DNA from: Bosea sp. BIWAKO-01
Lineage (GTDB): Bacteria; Pseudomonadota; Alphaproteobacteria; Rhizobiales; Beijerinckiaceae
Assembly: GCF_001748145.1 (NCBI RefSeq)
Contig: NZ_BCQA01000001.1
Coordinates: forward strand, 2,444,501 to 2,508,500
Reading direction: 5' to 3'
Length of the DNA: 64,000 bases
In this document: positions 8,630 through 19,761 of the stretch, one piece after another
How positions within the stretch are numbered: the stretch's first letter is position 1
Layout of the letters: the number at the start of each line of letters is the position of its first letter
Translations under genes and position numbers: made by a program
Notes under the pieces: model-generated
Database searches by the model: none
The model's input: the letters and a program-made list of their open reading frames with translations, nothing else
What the model was told of the DNA's origin: nothing

Positions 8630-9229
8630 ATGCCGACGCGCGAGCCGAGCGAAACCCGCATCCTCACCGTCGCCAGCGAGCATCTGCGCCTGCACGGGCT
8701 GAAGCGCTTCACCGTCGTGGCGGTCGCCGAAGAAGCCGGCATGACGCATGCCAATGTCTATCGCTACTTCCCGTCGCGGGCCGCTCTCGTCGACGCCGTG
8801 GTCGATGTCTGGCTCAAGGCGACGGAGCGCAGCCTCGCCGACATCGCCGACGGACCGGACCCCGCCCATGACAAGCTGGAGCGGCTGATCCTGGCTCTGG
8901 CCAAGGCCAATCGCGATCTGCTGCTGGAGGACCGGCATCTGTTCACCGCGTTGTCGCAGGCTGTCGCCGGGCGTCATGCGATCAGCCGTCGCAACCGCAC
9001 CCGGGTGAGGGCGCTGTTCGAGCGGGTCATCGACGAGGGCATCGGCTCGGGCGCCTTCGAGCCGCGCGATCGCGACAGGGCGATCGCCTTCGTCATCGAT
9101 GCCACGCATCGCTTCATTCACCCTGCTGCGCTGGCGCTCGATGCGGATGTGCCGCAGGCTTCGGTAGACCTTCGGCTGGCGACGCTGATCAGGGTCATCC
9201 TGCGCGTGCTGGCGACGGGCATCGTCTGA
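8630..9229 (+). CDS. TetR family transcriptional regulator
   Basis: A 199-residue repressor-type regulator. An N-terminal helix-turn-helix covers residues 10-55 (ILTVASEHLRLHGLKRFTVV, then AEEAGMTHANVYRYFPSRAAL). A helical ligand-binding domain with no recognisable ligand signature follows. The start at 8630 lies 13 bases after the zapE stop and makes a compact N-terminus; a longer reading would overlap zapE. It sits between zapE and mdh and is followed by a 10-bp palindrome in the mdh upstream region, which could be its operator. Confidence 0.85.
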   Translation: MPTREPSETRILTVASEHLRLHGLKRFTVVAVAEEAGMTHANVYRYFPSRAALVDAVVDVWLKATERSLADIADGPDPAHDKLERLILALAKANRDLLLEDRHLFTALSQAVAGRHAISRRNRTRVRALFERVIDEGIGSGAFEPRDRDRAIAFVIDATHRFIHPAALALDADVPQASVDLRLATLIRVILRVLATGIV

Positions 9230-9240
9230 AGAATCTGGCG

Positions 9241-9291
9241 ACAAATTACATTTTTTGTAATTTGTAATCGGTGGTTTAGCCGCCTTATTCC
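9241..9291 (+). promoter_or_regulatory. Perfect palindrome overlapping a putative mdh operon promoter
   Basis: Acaaattaca (9241-9250) and its exact reverse complement (9256-9265) are separated by five T. The right arm overlaps TTGTAA (9262-9267), a possible -35 box placed 18 bases before TATTCC (9286-9291). The AT-rich patch stands out in GC-rich DNA. It looks like an operator or a promoter-proximal hairpin; a terminator for the TetR gene is the alternative, but no T-run follows the second arm. Confidence 0.45.
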
Positions 9292-9487
9292 TGCCGCGCG
9301 CGAGGCGTGCATTGCGCAAGACATTGATTTGACGGCGAGAAAGGTGAAGGCTGTTTTCTAGGGCGCGTGCGCTCCAGCCCGACCGTGATCGCCACAAGAC
9401 GACTTGCAGCAAAAGGCCTGTTTGGGCCAAAGAAACCCACGGTTTCGCCGGGGCTCCGGCATCTCGCAGCGCAAGCACAAGGACTAG

Positions 9488-10453
<966 letters not shown>

Positions 10454-10536
10454 GATAGAGCGAGGGGCGTGCGGCAGTCTTTCTGCTGCGCGCCCTTCCA
10501 TACGCCCTCGCCAGCGCACGCAAGGAATTCGAGCAC

Positions 10537-11733
10537 ATGAACATCCACGAATATCAAGGCAAGGCGGTCCTCAAGGAGTACGGCGCGCCCGTCTCCGCCG
10601 GCTTCCCGGCCCTTACGGTGGCGGAAGCCGTCGAGGCCGCCAAGAAGCTTCCGGGCCCGCTCTATGTCGTGAAGAGCCAGATCCATGCGGGTGGCCGCGG
10701 CAAGGGCAAGTTCAAGGAACTGCCGGCCGACGCGAAGGGTGGCGTGCGTCTCGCCAAGTCGATCGAAGAGGTCGAGTCCCATGCCAAGGAAATGCTGGGC
10801 AACACGCTGGTGACGGCCCAGACCGGCCCCGCCGGCAAGCAGGTCAACCGCCTCTATATCGAGGACGGCTCGGACATCGAGAAGGAATTCTACCTTTCGG
10901 CCCTGGTCGACCGCGAGACCTCGCGCGTTGCCTTCGTGGTTTCGACCGAAGGCGGCATGGACATCGAGGCCGTCGCCCATGACACGCCCGAGAAGATCCT
11001 GACCTTCTCGGTCGATCCCGCGACCGGCATCATGCCGCATCACGGCCGCACCGTTGCCAAGACGCTGGGTCTCACTGGCGACCTCGCCAAGCAGGCCGAG
11101 AAGGTCATCGCCCAGATCTATGCCGCCTTCGTCGGCAAGGACATGGCGATGCTCGAGATCAACCCGCTGATCGTGACGACGCAGGGCCAGCTCAAGTGCC
11201 TCGACGCCAAGGTCTCTTTCGATTCCAACTCGCTCTACCGTCACCCCGAGGTGATGACGCTGCGCGACGAGACGGAAGAGGACGCCAAGGAGATCGAGGC
11301 GTCCAAGTATGACCTCGCCTATATCGCGCTCGACGGCACGATCGGCTGCATGGTCAACGGCGCAGGCCTCGCCATGGCGACGCTCGACATCATCAAGCTC
11401 TACGGCGAGGAGCCGGCGAACTTCCTCGATGTCGGCGGCGGCGCCTCGGAAGAGAAGGTCACCGCGGCCTTCAAGATCATCACCGCCGATCCGCAGGTGA
11501 AGGGCATCCTGGTCAACATCTTCGGCGGGATCATGAAGTGCGACGTCATCGCGCGCGGCGTCATCGCCGCGGTGAAGGCTGTCGGCCTCCAGGTTCCGCT
11601 GGTGGTGCGCCTCGAGGGCACGAATGTCGAGGAAGGCAAGGAGATCATCCGGAGCTCCGGCCTCAATGTCATCCCTGCGGACGACCTCGACGATGCCGCG
11701 CAGAAGATCGTCGCGGCGGTCAAGAAGGCTTGA
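10537..11733 (+). CDS. sucC: Succinate--CoA ligase (ADP-forming), beta subunit
   Basis: A 398-residue beta subunit of succinyl-CoA synthetase. The N-terminal ATP-grasp domain begins [16 protein letters not shown], with the nucleotide-binding stretch [17 protein letters not shown] (around residues 46-62). MLEINPL holds metal-binding acidic residues. The C-terminal domain contains [12 protein letters not shown] and [13 protein letters not shown], which bind the phosphate at the subunit interface. The length is standard. It sits nine bases before sucD, so the two are co-translated. Confidence 0.97.
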   Translation: MNIHEYQGKAVLKEYGAPVSAGFPALTVAEAVEAAKKLPGPLYVVKSQIHAGGRGKGKFKELPADAKGGVRLAKSIEEVESHAKEMLGNTLVTAQTGPAGKQVNRLYIEDGSDIEKEFYLSALVDRETSRVAFVVSTEGGMDIEAVAHDTPEKILTFSVDPATGIMPHHGRTVAKTLGLTGDLAKQAEKVIAQIYAAFVGKDMAMLEINPLIVTTQGQLKCLDAKVSFDSNSLYRHPEVMTLRDETEEDAKEIEASKYDLAYIALDGTIGCMVNGAGLAMATLDIIKLYGEEPANFLDVGGGASEEKVTAAFKIITADPQVKGILVNIFGGIMKCDVIARGVIAAVKAVGLQVPLVVRLEGTNVEEGKEIIRSSGLNVIPADDLDDAAQKIVAAVKKA

Positions 11734-11742
11734 GGAAAAACA

Positions 11743-12627
11743 ATGTCCATCCTGATCGACAAGAACACCAAGGTCATCTGCCAGGGCTTCACCGGCAAGA
11801 ACGGCACCTTCCACTCCGAGCAGGCGATCGCCTATGGCACGCAGATGGTCGGCGGCACCTCGCCCGGTAAGGGCGGTGCGCTGCATCTCGGCCTGCCGGT
11901 CTTCGACACCGTCGCCGAGGCGCGTGACGCGACCGGGGCCGATGCCTCCGTCGTCTATGTGCCGCCTCCGGGCGCGGCCGATGCGATCTGCGAGGCGATC
12001 GACGCCGAGATCCCGCTGATCATCTGCATCACAGAAGGCATCCCGGTGCTCGACATGGTGAGGGTCAAGCGTTCGCTCTCCGGCTCGAAGTCGCGCCTGA
12101 TCGGGCCGAATTGCCCGGGCGTCGTCACCGCCGGCCAGAGCAAGATCGGCATCATGCCGGCCAATATCTTCAAGCCCGGCTCGGTCGGCATCGTCTCGCG
12201 CTCCGGCACGCTGACCTATGAGGCCGTGTTCCAGACCACCCGCGAGGGGCTCGGTCAGACCACTGCCGTCGGCATCGGCGGCGACCCGGTCAAGGGCACC
12301 GAGTTCATCGACATGCTCGAGATGTTCCTGGCCGACCCCAAGACCGAGTCGATCGTCATGATCGGCGAGATCGGCGGTTCGGCGGAAGAGGACGCCGCGC
12401 AGTTCATCAAGGACGAGGCCAAGCGCGGCCGCAAGAAGCCGATGGTCGGCTTCATCGCCGGCCGCACGGCTCCTCCCGGCCGCCGCATGGGCCATGCCGG
12501 CGCGATTATCTCCGGCGGCAAGGGCGGCGCGGAAGACAAGATCGCCGCGATGGAAGCGGCCGGTATCCGGGTCTCGCCTTCGCCGGCTCGCCTCGGAAAG
12601 ACCTTGGTCGACGTGTTGAAGGGCTGA
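11743..12627 (+). CDS. sucD: Succinate--CoA ligase, alpha subunit
   Basis: A 294-residue alpha subunit that carries the phosphohistidine of the complex. The CoA-binding Rossmann domain is at the N-terminus ([19 protein letters not shown]). The middle has GPNCPGV. The phosphorylated histidine lies in [10 protein letters not shown] near residue 249. It begins nine bases after sucC stops, with a GAGGAAAAA ribosome site. With SucC it interconverts succinyl-CoA and succinate with substrate-level phosphorylation. Confidence 0.97.
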   Translation: MSILIDKNTKVICQGFTGKNGTFHSEQAIAYGTQMVGGTSPGKGGALHLGLPVFDTVAEARDATGADASVVYVPPPGAADAICEAIDAEIPLIICITEGIPVLDMVRVKRSLSGSKSRLIGPNCPGVVTAGQSKIGIMPANIFKPGSVGIVSRSGTLTYEAVFQTTREGLGQTTAVGIGGDPVKGTEFIDMLEMFLADPKTESIVMIGEIGGSAEEDAAQFIKDEAKRGRKKPMVGFIAGRTAPPGRRMGHAGAIISGGKGGAEDKIAAMEAAGIRVSPSPARLGKTLVDVLKG

Positions 12628-12642
12628 ACGCCCACGCGATGA

Positions 12643-12666
12643 GATGGCCGGGCCAGCCCGGCCATC
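12643..12666 (+). terminator. Hairpin between sucD and sucA
   Basis: A perfect 10-bp stem (gatggccggg with cccggccatc) closes a four-base loop and is followed by ttactt. It may terminate part of the transcription, or protect the 3' end of a processed mdh-sucCD message. Sequence cannot separate the two; the weak T-run argues against full termination. Confidence 0.5.
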
Positions 12667-12738
12667 TTACTTAAGACGCAATGACGGCATGAGACGCTCC
12701 GGGAACGGGGCAGGACGACGGTAGAAGGCAGGACGACA

Positions 12739-15696
12739 ATGGCTCGCCAGGACATCAACGAGGCTCTCGCGCAGACGGGTTTCCTCTATGGCGGCAACGC
12801 GGCCTATATCGAGGACCTCTATGCGCGCTATCAGGCCGATCCGAATTCGGTCGACGAGCAGTGGCGCGGGTTCTTCGCCGGGCTGAAGGATGATGGCCCG
12901 GCCATTATCCAGAACGCCAAGGGTGCATCCTGGACGAAGCCGAACTGGCCGATCCATGCCAATGGCGAGCTCATCTCGGCGCTCGATGGCCATTGGGGCG
13001 TGGTCGAGAAGGTCATCGGCGACAAGCTCAGCGCCAAGGCAAAGGCTGCCGGCGCGACGCTCAGCGCGTCGGACGTGCAGCAGGCGACGCGCGATTCCGT
13101 GCGCGCCATCATGCTGATCCGCGCCTACCGGATGCGTGGTCACCTCCACGCCAAGCTTGATCCGCTCGATATCGAGCAGGCCAGGGATCCCGAGGAGCTG
13201 TCGCCGGCAACCTTCGGCTTCACCGACGCCGATCTCGACCGCAAGATCTTCATCGACAACGTGCTCGGCATGGAGTTCGCCACGCTTCGCGAGATGGTCG
13301 CGATCCTGCAGCGGACCTATTGCAACACGATCGGCATCGAGTTCATGCACATCTCCGATCCGGAGCAGAAGGCATGGCTGCAGGAGCGGATCGAGGGGCC
13401 GGACAAGGAGATCGCCTTCACCCGCGAGGGCAAGAAGGCGATCCTCAACAAGCTGGTCGAGGCCGAGGGCTTCGAGAAGTTCATCGATCTGAAATATACC
13501 GGCACCAAGCGCTTCGGCCTTGATGGCGCCGAGGCGCTGATCCCGGCGCTGGAGCAGATCATCAAGCGCGGCGGCGCACTCGGTGTGCGCGACATCGTTT
13601 TCGGCATGGCCCATCGCGGCCGCCTCAACGTGCTGACCCAGGTGCTCGGCAAGCCGCACCGTGCGCTGTTCCACGAGTTCAAGGGCGGCTCCTTCGCTCC
13701 CGACGATGTCGAGGGCTCGGGCGACGTGAAGTACCATCTCGGTGCCTCGTCCGACCGTGAGTTCGACGGCAACAACGTCCATCTCTCGCTGACCGCCAAC
13801 CCGTCGCATCTCGAGATCGTCGATCCCGTGGTGCTCGGCAAGGTCCGCGCCAAGCAGGACCAGTTCGGCGATATCGTCGAGCGCTCCAAGGTGCTGCCGC
13901 TGCTCCTGCATGGTGATGCCGCCTTCGCCGGCCAGGGCGTCGTGGCCGAGTGCCTCGGGCTGTCCGGGCTGAAGGGCCATCGCACCGGCGGCTCGGTGCA
14001 TTTCATCATCAACAACCAGATCGGCTTCACCACCTATCCGCGCTATTCGCGTTCCTCGCCCTATCCGTCTGATGTGGCGAAGATGGTCGAGGCGCCGGTC
14101 TTCCATGTGAACGGCGACGATCCGGAAGCGGTCGTATTCGCCGCCAAGATCGCGATCGAGTTCCGGCAGAAATTCCACAAGCCGGTCGTCATCGACATGT
14201 TCTGCTATCGTCGCTTCGGCCATAACGAGGGCGACGAGCCGGGCTTCACCCAGCCGCTGATGTATCGCAAGATTCGCGGCCACAAGACCACGCTCGAGCT
14301 CTACGCCACCAAGCTGGAAGCCGAAGGCGTGGTCCAGCCGGGCGAGTTCGACGAGATGCGGGCGGCCTGGAAGGGCAAGCTCGAGATCGAGTTCGATGCC
14401 GGCCAGACCTTCAAGCCCAACAAGGCCGACTGGCTGGACGGGCGCTGGGCCGGGATGAAGGCGATCCGCGCCGACGAGGACGACCCGCGCCGTGGCGCAA
14501 CCGGCGTTCCGGCAGCGGTGCTGAAGGAGATCACCGAGAAGATCACCTCGACGCCGCCCGGCTTCAACGTCCACCGTACGATCCAGCGATTCCTCGACAA
14601 TCGCCGCAAGGCGGTCGAGGCCGGGCAGGGCATCGATTGGGCGACGGCCGAGGCTCTCGCCTTCGGCTCGCTGCTGCTCGACGGCCACCCCGTGCGTCTC
14701 TCCGGTCAGGATTGCGAACGCGGCACCTTCTCGCAGCGCCACTCGGTGCTGATCGACCAGGAGACCGAGGCCCGCCATACGTCGCTGAACAATATCCGCG
14801 AGGGCCAGTCGCGCTACGAGGTCATCAACTCGATGCTCTCGGAAGAGGCGGTGCTCGGCTTCGAATACGGTTACTCTCTGTCGGAGCCCAATGCGCTGAC
14901 CGCCTGGGAAGCGCAGTTCGGCGATTTCGCCAATGGCGCGCAGGTCGTGTTCGACCAGTTCATCTCGTCGGGCGAGCGCAAGTGGCTGCGCATGTCGGGT
15001 CTCGTCTGCCTGCTGCCGCATGGCTATGAGGGCCAGGGACCGGAGCATTCCTCGGCCCGCCTCGAGCGCTTCCTGCAGATGTGCGCCGAGGACAACATGC
15101 AGGTCGCGAATTGCTCGACGCCTGCGAGCTATTTCCACATCTTGCGCCGCCAGCTGAAGCGCGATTTCCGCAAGCCGCTGATCCTGATGACGCCGAAGTC
15201 GCTGCTGCGCCACAAGCGCTGCATCTCCGACCTGTCGGAGCTGGCCGAGGGCTCGACCTTCCACCGCGTGCTGCATGATGACGCCGAGCGCGGCCGGTCC
15301 GAGACGAAGCTGGTCAAGGATGCGAAGATCCGCCGGGTCGTGCTGTGCTCCGGCAAGGTCTATTTCGACCTGCTCGACGAGCGCGAGAAGCGCGGCATCG
15401 ACGACGTCTACCTGATGCGCGTCGAGCAGCTCTATCCGTTCCCGCTGAAGACGCTGGCGCAGGAGTTGGCGCGCTTCAAGGCCGCCGACGTGGTCTGGTG
15501 CCAGGAAGAGCCGAAGAACATGGGCTCCTGGACTTTCGTCGAGCCCTATCTCGAATGGGTGCTGGGCCATGCCGGCTCGAAGTCGAAGCGCCCGCGTTAT
15601 GTCGGACGCCCGGCCTCGGCCGCGACAGCGACCGGTTTGATGTCGAAGCATACCGCCCAGCTCGCAGCCTTCATGGACGAGGCCTTCGCGGCCTGA
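12739..15696 (+). CDS. sucA: 2-oxoglutarate dehydrogenase E1 component
   Basis: A 985-residue thiamine-diphosphate enzyme, first subunit of the 2-oxoglutarate dehydrogenase complex. The N-terminal lipoyl-complex tail contains FLYGGNAAYIEDLYARY. The ThDP domain has FGMAHRGRLNVL, SLTANPSHLEIVDPVV and the GDAAFAGQGVV stretch. The C-terminal half has LLPHGYEGQGPEHSSARLERFL, and the protein ends QLAAFMDEAFA. The length matches alphaproteobacterial SucA. It is separated from sucD by 111 bases holding a hairpin and is followed 45 bases later by sucB. Confidence 0.97.
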   Translation: MARQDINEALAQTGFLYGGNAAYIEDLYARYQADPNSVDEQWRGFFAGLKDDGPAIIQNAKGASWTKPNWPIHANGELISALDGHWGVVEKVIGDKLSAKAKAAGATLSASDVQQATRDSVRAIMLIRAYRMRGHLHAKLDPLDIEQARDPEELSPATFGFTDADLDRKIFIDNVLGMEFATLREMVAILQRTYCNTIGIEFMHISDPEQKAWLQERIEGPDKEIAFTREGKKAILNKLVEAEGFEKFIDLKYTGTKRFGLDGAEALIPALEQIIKRGGALGVRDIVFGMAHRGRLNVLTQVLGKPHRALFHEFKGGSFAPDDVEGSGDVKYHLGASSDREFDGNNVHLSLTANPSHLEIVDPVVLGKVRAKQDQFGDIVERSKVLPLLLHGDAAFAGQGVVAECLGLSGLKGHRTGGSVHFIINNQIGFTTYPRYSRSSPYPSDVAKMVEAPVFHVNGDDPEAVVFAAKIAIEFRQKFHKPVVIDMFCYRRFGHNEGDEPGFTQPLMYRKIRGHKTTLELYATKLEAEGVVQPGEFDEMRAAWKGKLEIEFDAGQTFKPNKADWLDGRWAGMKAIRADEDDPRRGATGVPAAVLKEITEKITSTPPGFNVHRTIQRFLDNRRKAVEAGQGIDWATAEALAFGSLLLDGHPVRLSGQDCERGTFSQRHSVLIDQETEARHTSLNNIREGQSRYEVINSMLSEEAVLGFEYGYSLSEPNALTAWEAQFGDFANGAQVVFDQFISSGERKWLRMSGLVCLLPHGYEGQGPEHSSARLERFLQMCAEDNMQVANCSTPASYFHILRRQLKRDFRKPLILMTPKSLLRHKRCISDLSELAEGSTFHRVLHDDAERGRSETKLVKDAKIRRVVLCSGKVYFDLLDEREKRGIDDVYLMRVEQLYPFPLKTLAQELARFKAADVVWCQEEPKNMGSWTFVEPYLEWVLGHAGSKSKRPRYVGRPASAATATGLMSKHTAQLAAFMDEAFAA

Positions 15697-15741
15697 CCCT
15701 GTCCGAAGACGCCAGACAAAGACACGAACAAGAGGCCTGAT

Positions 15742-16968
15742 ATGGCGACCGAAATCCGCGTACCCACACTCGGCGAATCCGTCTCGGAGGCGACGATCGG
15801 CAAATGGTTCAAGAAGCCGGGCGAGGCTGTGAAGGCCGACGAGCCCCTGGTCGAGCTCGAGACCGACAAGGTCACGCTCGAGGTGAACGCCCCGGCTGCC
15901 GGCGTCCTCGGCGAGATCGTCGCCAAGGAAGGCGAAACGGTCGGCGTCAACGCCCTGCTCGGCTCGATCTCGGCCGGTGACGGCGTGGCTGCAGCTCCGG
16001 CAAAGCCTGTCGCGGCTGCCGCGGCTGCGAAGCCTGCCGCTGCTCCGGCCGCCGCCGCTGCGCCAGCGACCAAGGCTGCCGATTCCGGCCCGGCCGTCGC
16101 GCGCCTCGCCGCCGAAAGCGGCGTCAATCCGGCGAATGTCGCTGCGTCCGGCAAGGACGGTCGCGTCACCAAGGGCGACATGCTGGCCGCGATCGCGACG
16201 GGTTCAGCGGCTGCGGCTGCGCCCGCAGCTCCGGTCCAGGTCCGCGCCCCGTCGGCTCCCGATGACGCTTCGCGCGAAGAGCGCGTCAAGATGACGAAGC
16301 TGCGCCAGACCATCGCGCGCCGCCTCAAGGAGGCGCAGAACACCGCCGCCATGCTTACCACCTTCAACGAGGTGGACATGTCGGCCGTGATGGCGCTGCG
16401 CAACCAGTACAAGGACGTGTTCGAGAAGAAACACGGCGTGAAGCTCGGCTTCATGGGCTTCTTCGTGAAGGCCTGCGTGCAGGCCCTGAAGGAAATCCCC
16501 TCGGTCAATGCCGAGATCGACGGCACCGATATCGTCTACAAGAACTATTACCACATCGCGGTCGCGGTCGGCACCGACAAGGGCCTCGTCGTGCCGGTGG
16601 TTCGCGACGCCGACCAGCTCTCGATTGCCGGTGTCGAGAAGGAAATCGGGGCGCTCGGCAAGAAGGCGCGCGATGGCGCGCTCAAGATCGAGGACATGCA
16701 GGGCGGCACCTTCACGATCTCGAATGGCGGCGTCTATGGCTCGCTGATGTCGACGCCGATCCTGAACGCGCCGCAGTCGGCCATCCTCGGCATGCACAAG
16801 ATCCAGGAACGTCCGATGGTCGTCGGCGGCCAGATCGTCGTGCGCCCGATGATGTATCTGGCGGTCAGCTACGACCACCGTATCATCGACGGCAAGGAGG
16901 CTGTGACCTTCCTCGTTCGCATCAAGGAAGCGCTGGAGGATCCGGCGCGTCTCGTTCTGGACCTCTGA
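15742..16968 (+). CDS. sucB: Dihydrolipoyllysine-residue succinyltransferase (2-oxoglutarate dehydrogenase E2)
   Basis: A 408-residue E2 subunit. Residues 1-78 are one lipoyl domain, with the lipoylated lysine at 43 in ETDKVTLEV. An alanine/proline linker (about 82-110) leads to a peripheral subunit-binding domain ([20 protein letters not shown]). The catalytic domain runs from about 175 to the end and ends with the acyltransferase motif [12 protein letters not shown]. It transfers the succinyl group to CoA. A single lipoyl domain is normal for SucB. Confidence 0.97.
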   Translation: MATEIRVPTLGESVSEATIGKWFKKPGEAVKADEPLVELETDKVTLEVNAPAAGVLGEIVAKEGETVGVNALLGSISAGDGVAAAPAKPVAAAAAAKPAAAPAAAAAPATKAADSGPAVARLAAESGVNPANVAASGKDGRVTKGDMLAAIATGSAAAAAPAAPVQVRAPSAPDDASREERVKMTKLRQTIARRLKEAQNTAAMLTTFNEVDMSAVMALRNQYKDVFEKKHGVKLGFMGFFVKACVQALKEIPSVNAEIDGTDIVYKNYYHIAVAVGTDKGLVVPVVRDADQLSIAGVEKEIGALGKKARDGALKIEDMQGGTFTISNGGVYGSLMSTPILNAPQSAILGMHKIQERPMVVGGQIVVRPMMYLAVSYDHRIIDGKEAVTFLVRIKEALEDPARLVLDL

Positions 16969-16981
16969 GAGGTCTCCAGTG

Positions 16982-17371
16982 ATGATCCCTGCAAAGCTCG
17001 TGGCTGGCGGCCTCGTCCTTGCGGGGGTCATCAGTTTTCTGCCGACAGTCGGCGTCGCCGGGGTCAGTTGGCTGCGCTCGCTTTACGGTTTCGAGATCGA
17101 CAACCCCGATCTGGAAATCCTGTTGCGGCATCGCGCCGTCCTGTTCGGCATCTTGGGCACGCTGCTGTTCGCGGCTGCGATCCGTCCGGGGCTGCGCGAC
17201 ACGGCTGCGCTTGTGGCGGGCGCGAGCATGGCGAGTTTCATCGCGATTGCACTTGTCGTTGGCGGCTATGGCCCTTCCATCAGGAAGGTTGTGATTGCTG
17301 ACATCGTCGGGCTTCTGGCGCTCGCGCCGGCGGCATTGGCACGGCTGGGGCCGGGTCGAACATTGGGCTGA
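16982..17371 (+). CDS. Small four-helix membrane protein, function unknown
   Basis: A 129-residue hydrophobic protein with about four predicted membrane helices (around residues 7-25, 48-65, 75-95 and 105-120). I do not recognise a motif; a short acidic loop IDNPDLEILLRHRA follows the first helix. It starts 13 bases after sucB stops, with AGAGG upstream of the ATG at 16982; a GTG one codon earlier is possible. Co-transcription with the 2-oxoglutarate dehydrogenase genes is likely, but no role follows from that. Confidence 0.6.
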   Translation: MIPAKLVAGGLVLAGVISFLPTVGVAGVSWLRSLYGFEIDNPDLEILLRHRAVLFGILGTLLFAAAIRPGLRDTAALVAGASMASFIAIALVVGGYGPSIRKVVIADIVGLLALAPAALARLGPGRTLG

Positions 17372-17426
17372 CCGAGTTATGTCCTACGATCCGATGTGAT
17401 CGTTCGATCCTGACAGGAGACGGCGC

Positions 17427-17852
17427 ATGGCATTTCGACTCAATGCTCCCTCGCTCCAGGCGCATCTCTGCGTCAAGGGCGGCCTCGAGGCGATCGCCTT
17501 CTACGAGAAGGCGTTCGGCGCGGAGTGTACCTACAAGCAGATGGCGGAGGACGGCGTGCGCGTATTGCACGCCAATCTCGCGCTGTTCGGCAGCGAGATC
17601 CTCCTGCATGACGAGTTCCCGGAATTCGGGGGGCCGGTCGCGTCGCCGCATGCCCATGGCGGCGCCAGTATCGCGCTGAACGTCAATCTGCCGAACCCGA
17701 GCGATGTCGACGCGGCAATGACCCGGGCGGAGGCCGCGGGTGCGATCACCTTCATGCCGGCGGGCGATGTGTTCTGGGGCGCGCGCTACGGCCGCCTGAC
17801 CGATCCCTTCGGCCATGTCTGGGCCTTCAACGCGCCGCTGGCGCCGGGCTGA
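17427..17852 (+). CDS. VOC family protein (PhnB/glyoxalase-like)
   Basis: A 141-residue protein of the vicinal-oxygen-chelate superfamily, PhnB-type. It has paired strands LQAHLCVKGGLEAIAFYEKAFGAE-type at the N-terminus and GARYGRLTDPFGHVWAF at the C-terminus, and the length is typical for a single-chain two-module member. An AGGAGA ribosome site lies before the ATG. It sits between the sucB-linked membrane protein and the convergent lactate permease. The substrate is unknown. Confidence 0.82.
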   Translation: MAFRLNAPSLQAHLCVKGGLEAIAFYEKAFGAECTYKQMAEDGVRVLHANLALFGSEILLHDEFPEFGGPVASPHAHGGASIALNVNLPNPSDVDAAMTRAEAAGAITFMPAGDVFWGARYGRLTDPFGHVWAFNAPLAPG

Positions 17853-17878
17853 AGCCTGAGCCCGACCGCGCCGTTGCT

Positions 17879-19540
17879 TCAGTGCACGACCATCGCCGAG
17901 AAGGGGTGGACATAGGCCTGCAGCATCACGAGACAGCCGACGAGGCAGGCCAGCGCGATCGAATGCCAGAAGACGAAGCGCAGGATCGTGCCCTCGTGCC
18001 CGAACCAGTTTGTCGCCGTGGAGGCGACGACGATGGACTGGGCATCGATCATCTTGCCCATGACCCCGCCGGACGAGTTGGCCGCGCCCATCAGGATCGG
18101 CGAAAGGCCGAGCTGTTCGGAGGTGACTTTCTGCAGATTGCCGAACAACACGTTGGAGGCGGTGTCCGAACCCGTCAGCGCCACGCCGAGCCAGCCGAGC
18201 AGGGTACCGAAGAAGGGATAGAGCACGCCCGTTCCGGCAAAAGCGAGCCCGAGCGTGGCGTCGATGCCCGAGAGCCTGGTCAGCGTGCCAATCGCCAGCA
18301 TGGCGCAAATGGTGATCAGCGAATAGGCGCAGAGCCTGATCGTCCGGGCATAGGTCATGACCATCCGACCAGGGCTGAATCCCATGACGAAGCCGGAAAG
18401 GATCGCGGCTATCAGCATGCCGGTGCCGGTATAGGAGAGCCAGGTGAATGAGAACACGGCAGCCTCCGGGGTCGGTCTTGGCGCAACCGGTGCCACCTTG
18501 GCGATCTGATTATGGAGATCGGGAACCGCATAGTTCCACACGGCCCAGGAATTCACGCTCGCCTTGAACCACCCCGTGCCCCAGATCAGCAGGATTGCGC
18601 ACACGATGATCCAGGGGATCAGTGCCATCCAGACCTGTGCGGGTGCCGGCCGCTTTGTCGATACAGCCGGTACGATTCGCCCTTCGGCGGAGACGTCATG
18701 GCTGCGCAGAGCCGGCGAGGCCCAGATTTCGCGGGGCTCCCAGATCTGCAGGAAGCCGATCAGGCACGCCATCGAAATCAGCGAGGCACCAATATCGACA
18801 ATCCAGGGATTGATGAAATTCGAGATGAGGAACTGCGGCACCGCAAAGGAGACGCCGGTGACCAATATCGCCGGCCAGATCTGCAACATGCCGCGCCGGC
18901 CGGCGAAAACCCAGATCAGCCAGAACGGCACGAGCACCGAGAAGAACGGCAATTGCCGGCCGACCATGGCTCCAAGCAGGAAGGGGTCGATCCCGGTGAC
19001 CTGGCTGAGCCCCTGGATCGGTGTTCCCAGAGCGCCAAAGGCGACCGGCGCCGTGTTGGCGATGAGGGAAAGGCCGGATGCCGCCAGGGGAGAAAAGCCG
19101 AGGCCGATCAGGATCGCGCCTGTCACCGCGACCGGGGTGCCGAAGCCGGAAGCGCCCTCGAAGAAGGCCCCGAAGGCGAAGGCAATCAGCAGCAACTGAA
19201 TGCGCCGGTCGCTGGTCACTCCGCCAATCGTGGTCTGCAAGGTTTCGAAGGCGCCTCTCTCGACGGTCAGCCGATAGAGAAAGATCACATTCAGAACGAT
19301 CCAGCCGATTGGAAAGAAGCCCGTTACAGCGCCTAGCGCCGTTGCTCGGATCGACATTCCTGCGGGCATCGTGAATATGAATATTGCTACCAGATTGGCG
19401 ACGATCAGCGCGATGATCGCTGCGATATGTGCCTTGACTGTATTCGACGCGATCAGACCGAGGAGTACGATGATCGGAAGCGCGGCGGCGAGCGTCGACA
19501 GGGTGCTGTTCCCGAATGGATCATAGACCTGATTCCACAT
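17879..19540 (-). CDS. lldP: L-lactate permease family transporter (LctP/GlcA)
   Basis: A 553-residue inner-membrane protein with about 12-14 membrane helices, of the lactate permease family that imports L-lactate or glycolate with protons. Recognisable segments are the N-terminal MWNQVYDPFGNSTLSTLAAALP and the conserved GASGFGTPVAVTGAILIGLGF. Late in the protein are SNVLFGNLQ and MGAANSSGGVMGKMI. The length is normal. It points against the suc genes and lies between sucB and lpd, which suggests insertion into an older suc-lpd block. A TATAAT sequence on the minus strand at 19612-19607 may be its -10 box. Confidence 0.88.
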   Translation of the reverse strand: MWNQVYDPFGNSTLSTLAAALPIIVLLGLIASNTVKAHIAAIIALIVANLVAIFIFTMPAGMSIRATALGAVTGFFPIGWIVLNVIFLYRLTVERGAFETLQTTIGGVTSDRRIQLLLIAFAFGAFFEGASGFGTPVAVTGAILIGLGFSPLAASGLSLIANTAPVAFGALGTPIQGLSQVTGIDPFLLGAMVGRQLPFFSVLVPFWLIWVFAGRRGMLQIWPAILVTGVSFAVPQFLISNFINPWIVDIGASLISMACLIGFLQIWEPREIWASPALRSHDVSAEGRIVPAVSTKRPAPAQVWMALIPWIIVCAILLIWGTGWFKASVNSWAVWNYAVPDLHNQIAKVAPVAPRPTPEAAVFSFTWLSYTGTGMLIAAILSGFVMGFSPGRMVMTYARTIRLCAYSLITICAMLAIGTLTRLSGIDATLGLAFAGTGVLYPFFGTLLGWLGVALTGSDTASNVLFGNLQKVTSEQLGLSPILMGAANSSGGVMGKMIDAQSIVVASTATNWFGHEGTILRFVFWHSIALACLVGCLVMLQAYVHPFSAMVVH

Positions 19541-19761
19541 GGCGCTATCTTCCCTTAAGCCATCCGGGGGCGGGAACGCGAAATGTGCTTCTCGGTATTG
19601 TTGCCAATTATACGCTCAATCAATGGAAATGATAGCAGTCGAGCCAGCAGGGATGACATCTACTGCGGGCATGGCGGACAGCGCCAAAGCGATGTATTGC
19701 GGCCGGTAAGACGCCGCATAGCGAGCGTCCACGCGCATTGCCTGCTCAACGGAAGGAAGTC

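Noticed and set aside
12667..15651. A 994-codon minus-strand open frame opposite sucA
   Set aside because: It lies exactly opposite sucA, its text is histidine/arginine/leucine rich without motifs, and sucA is certain.
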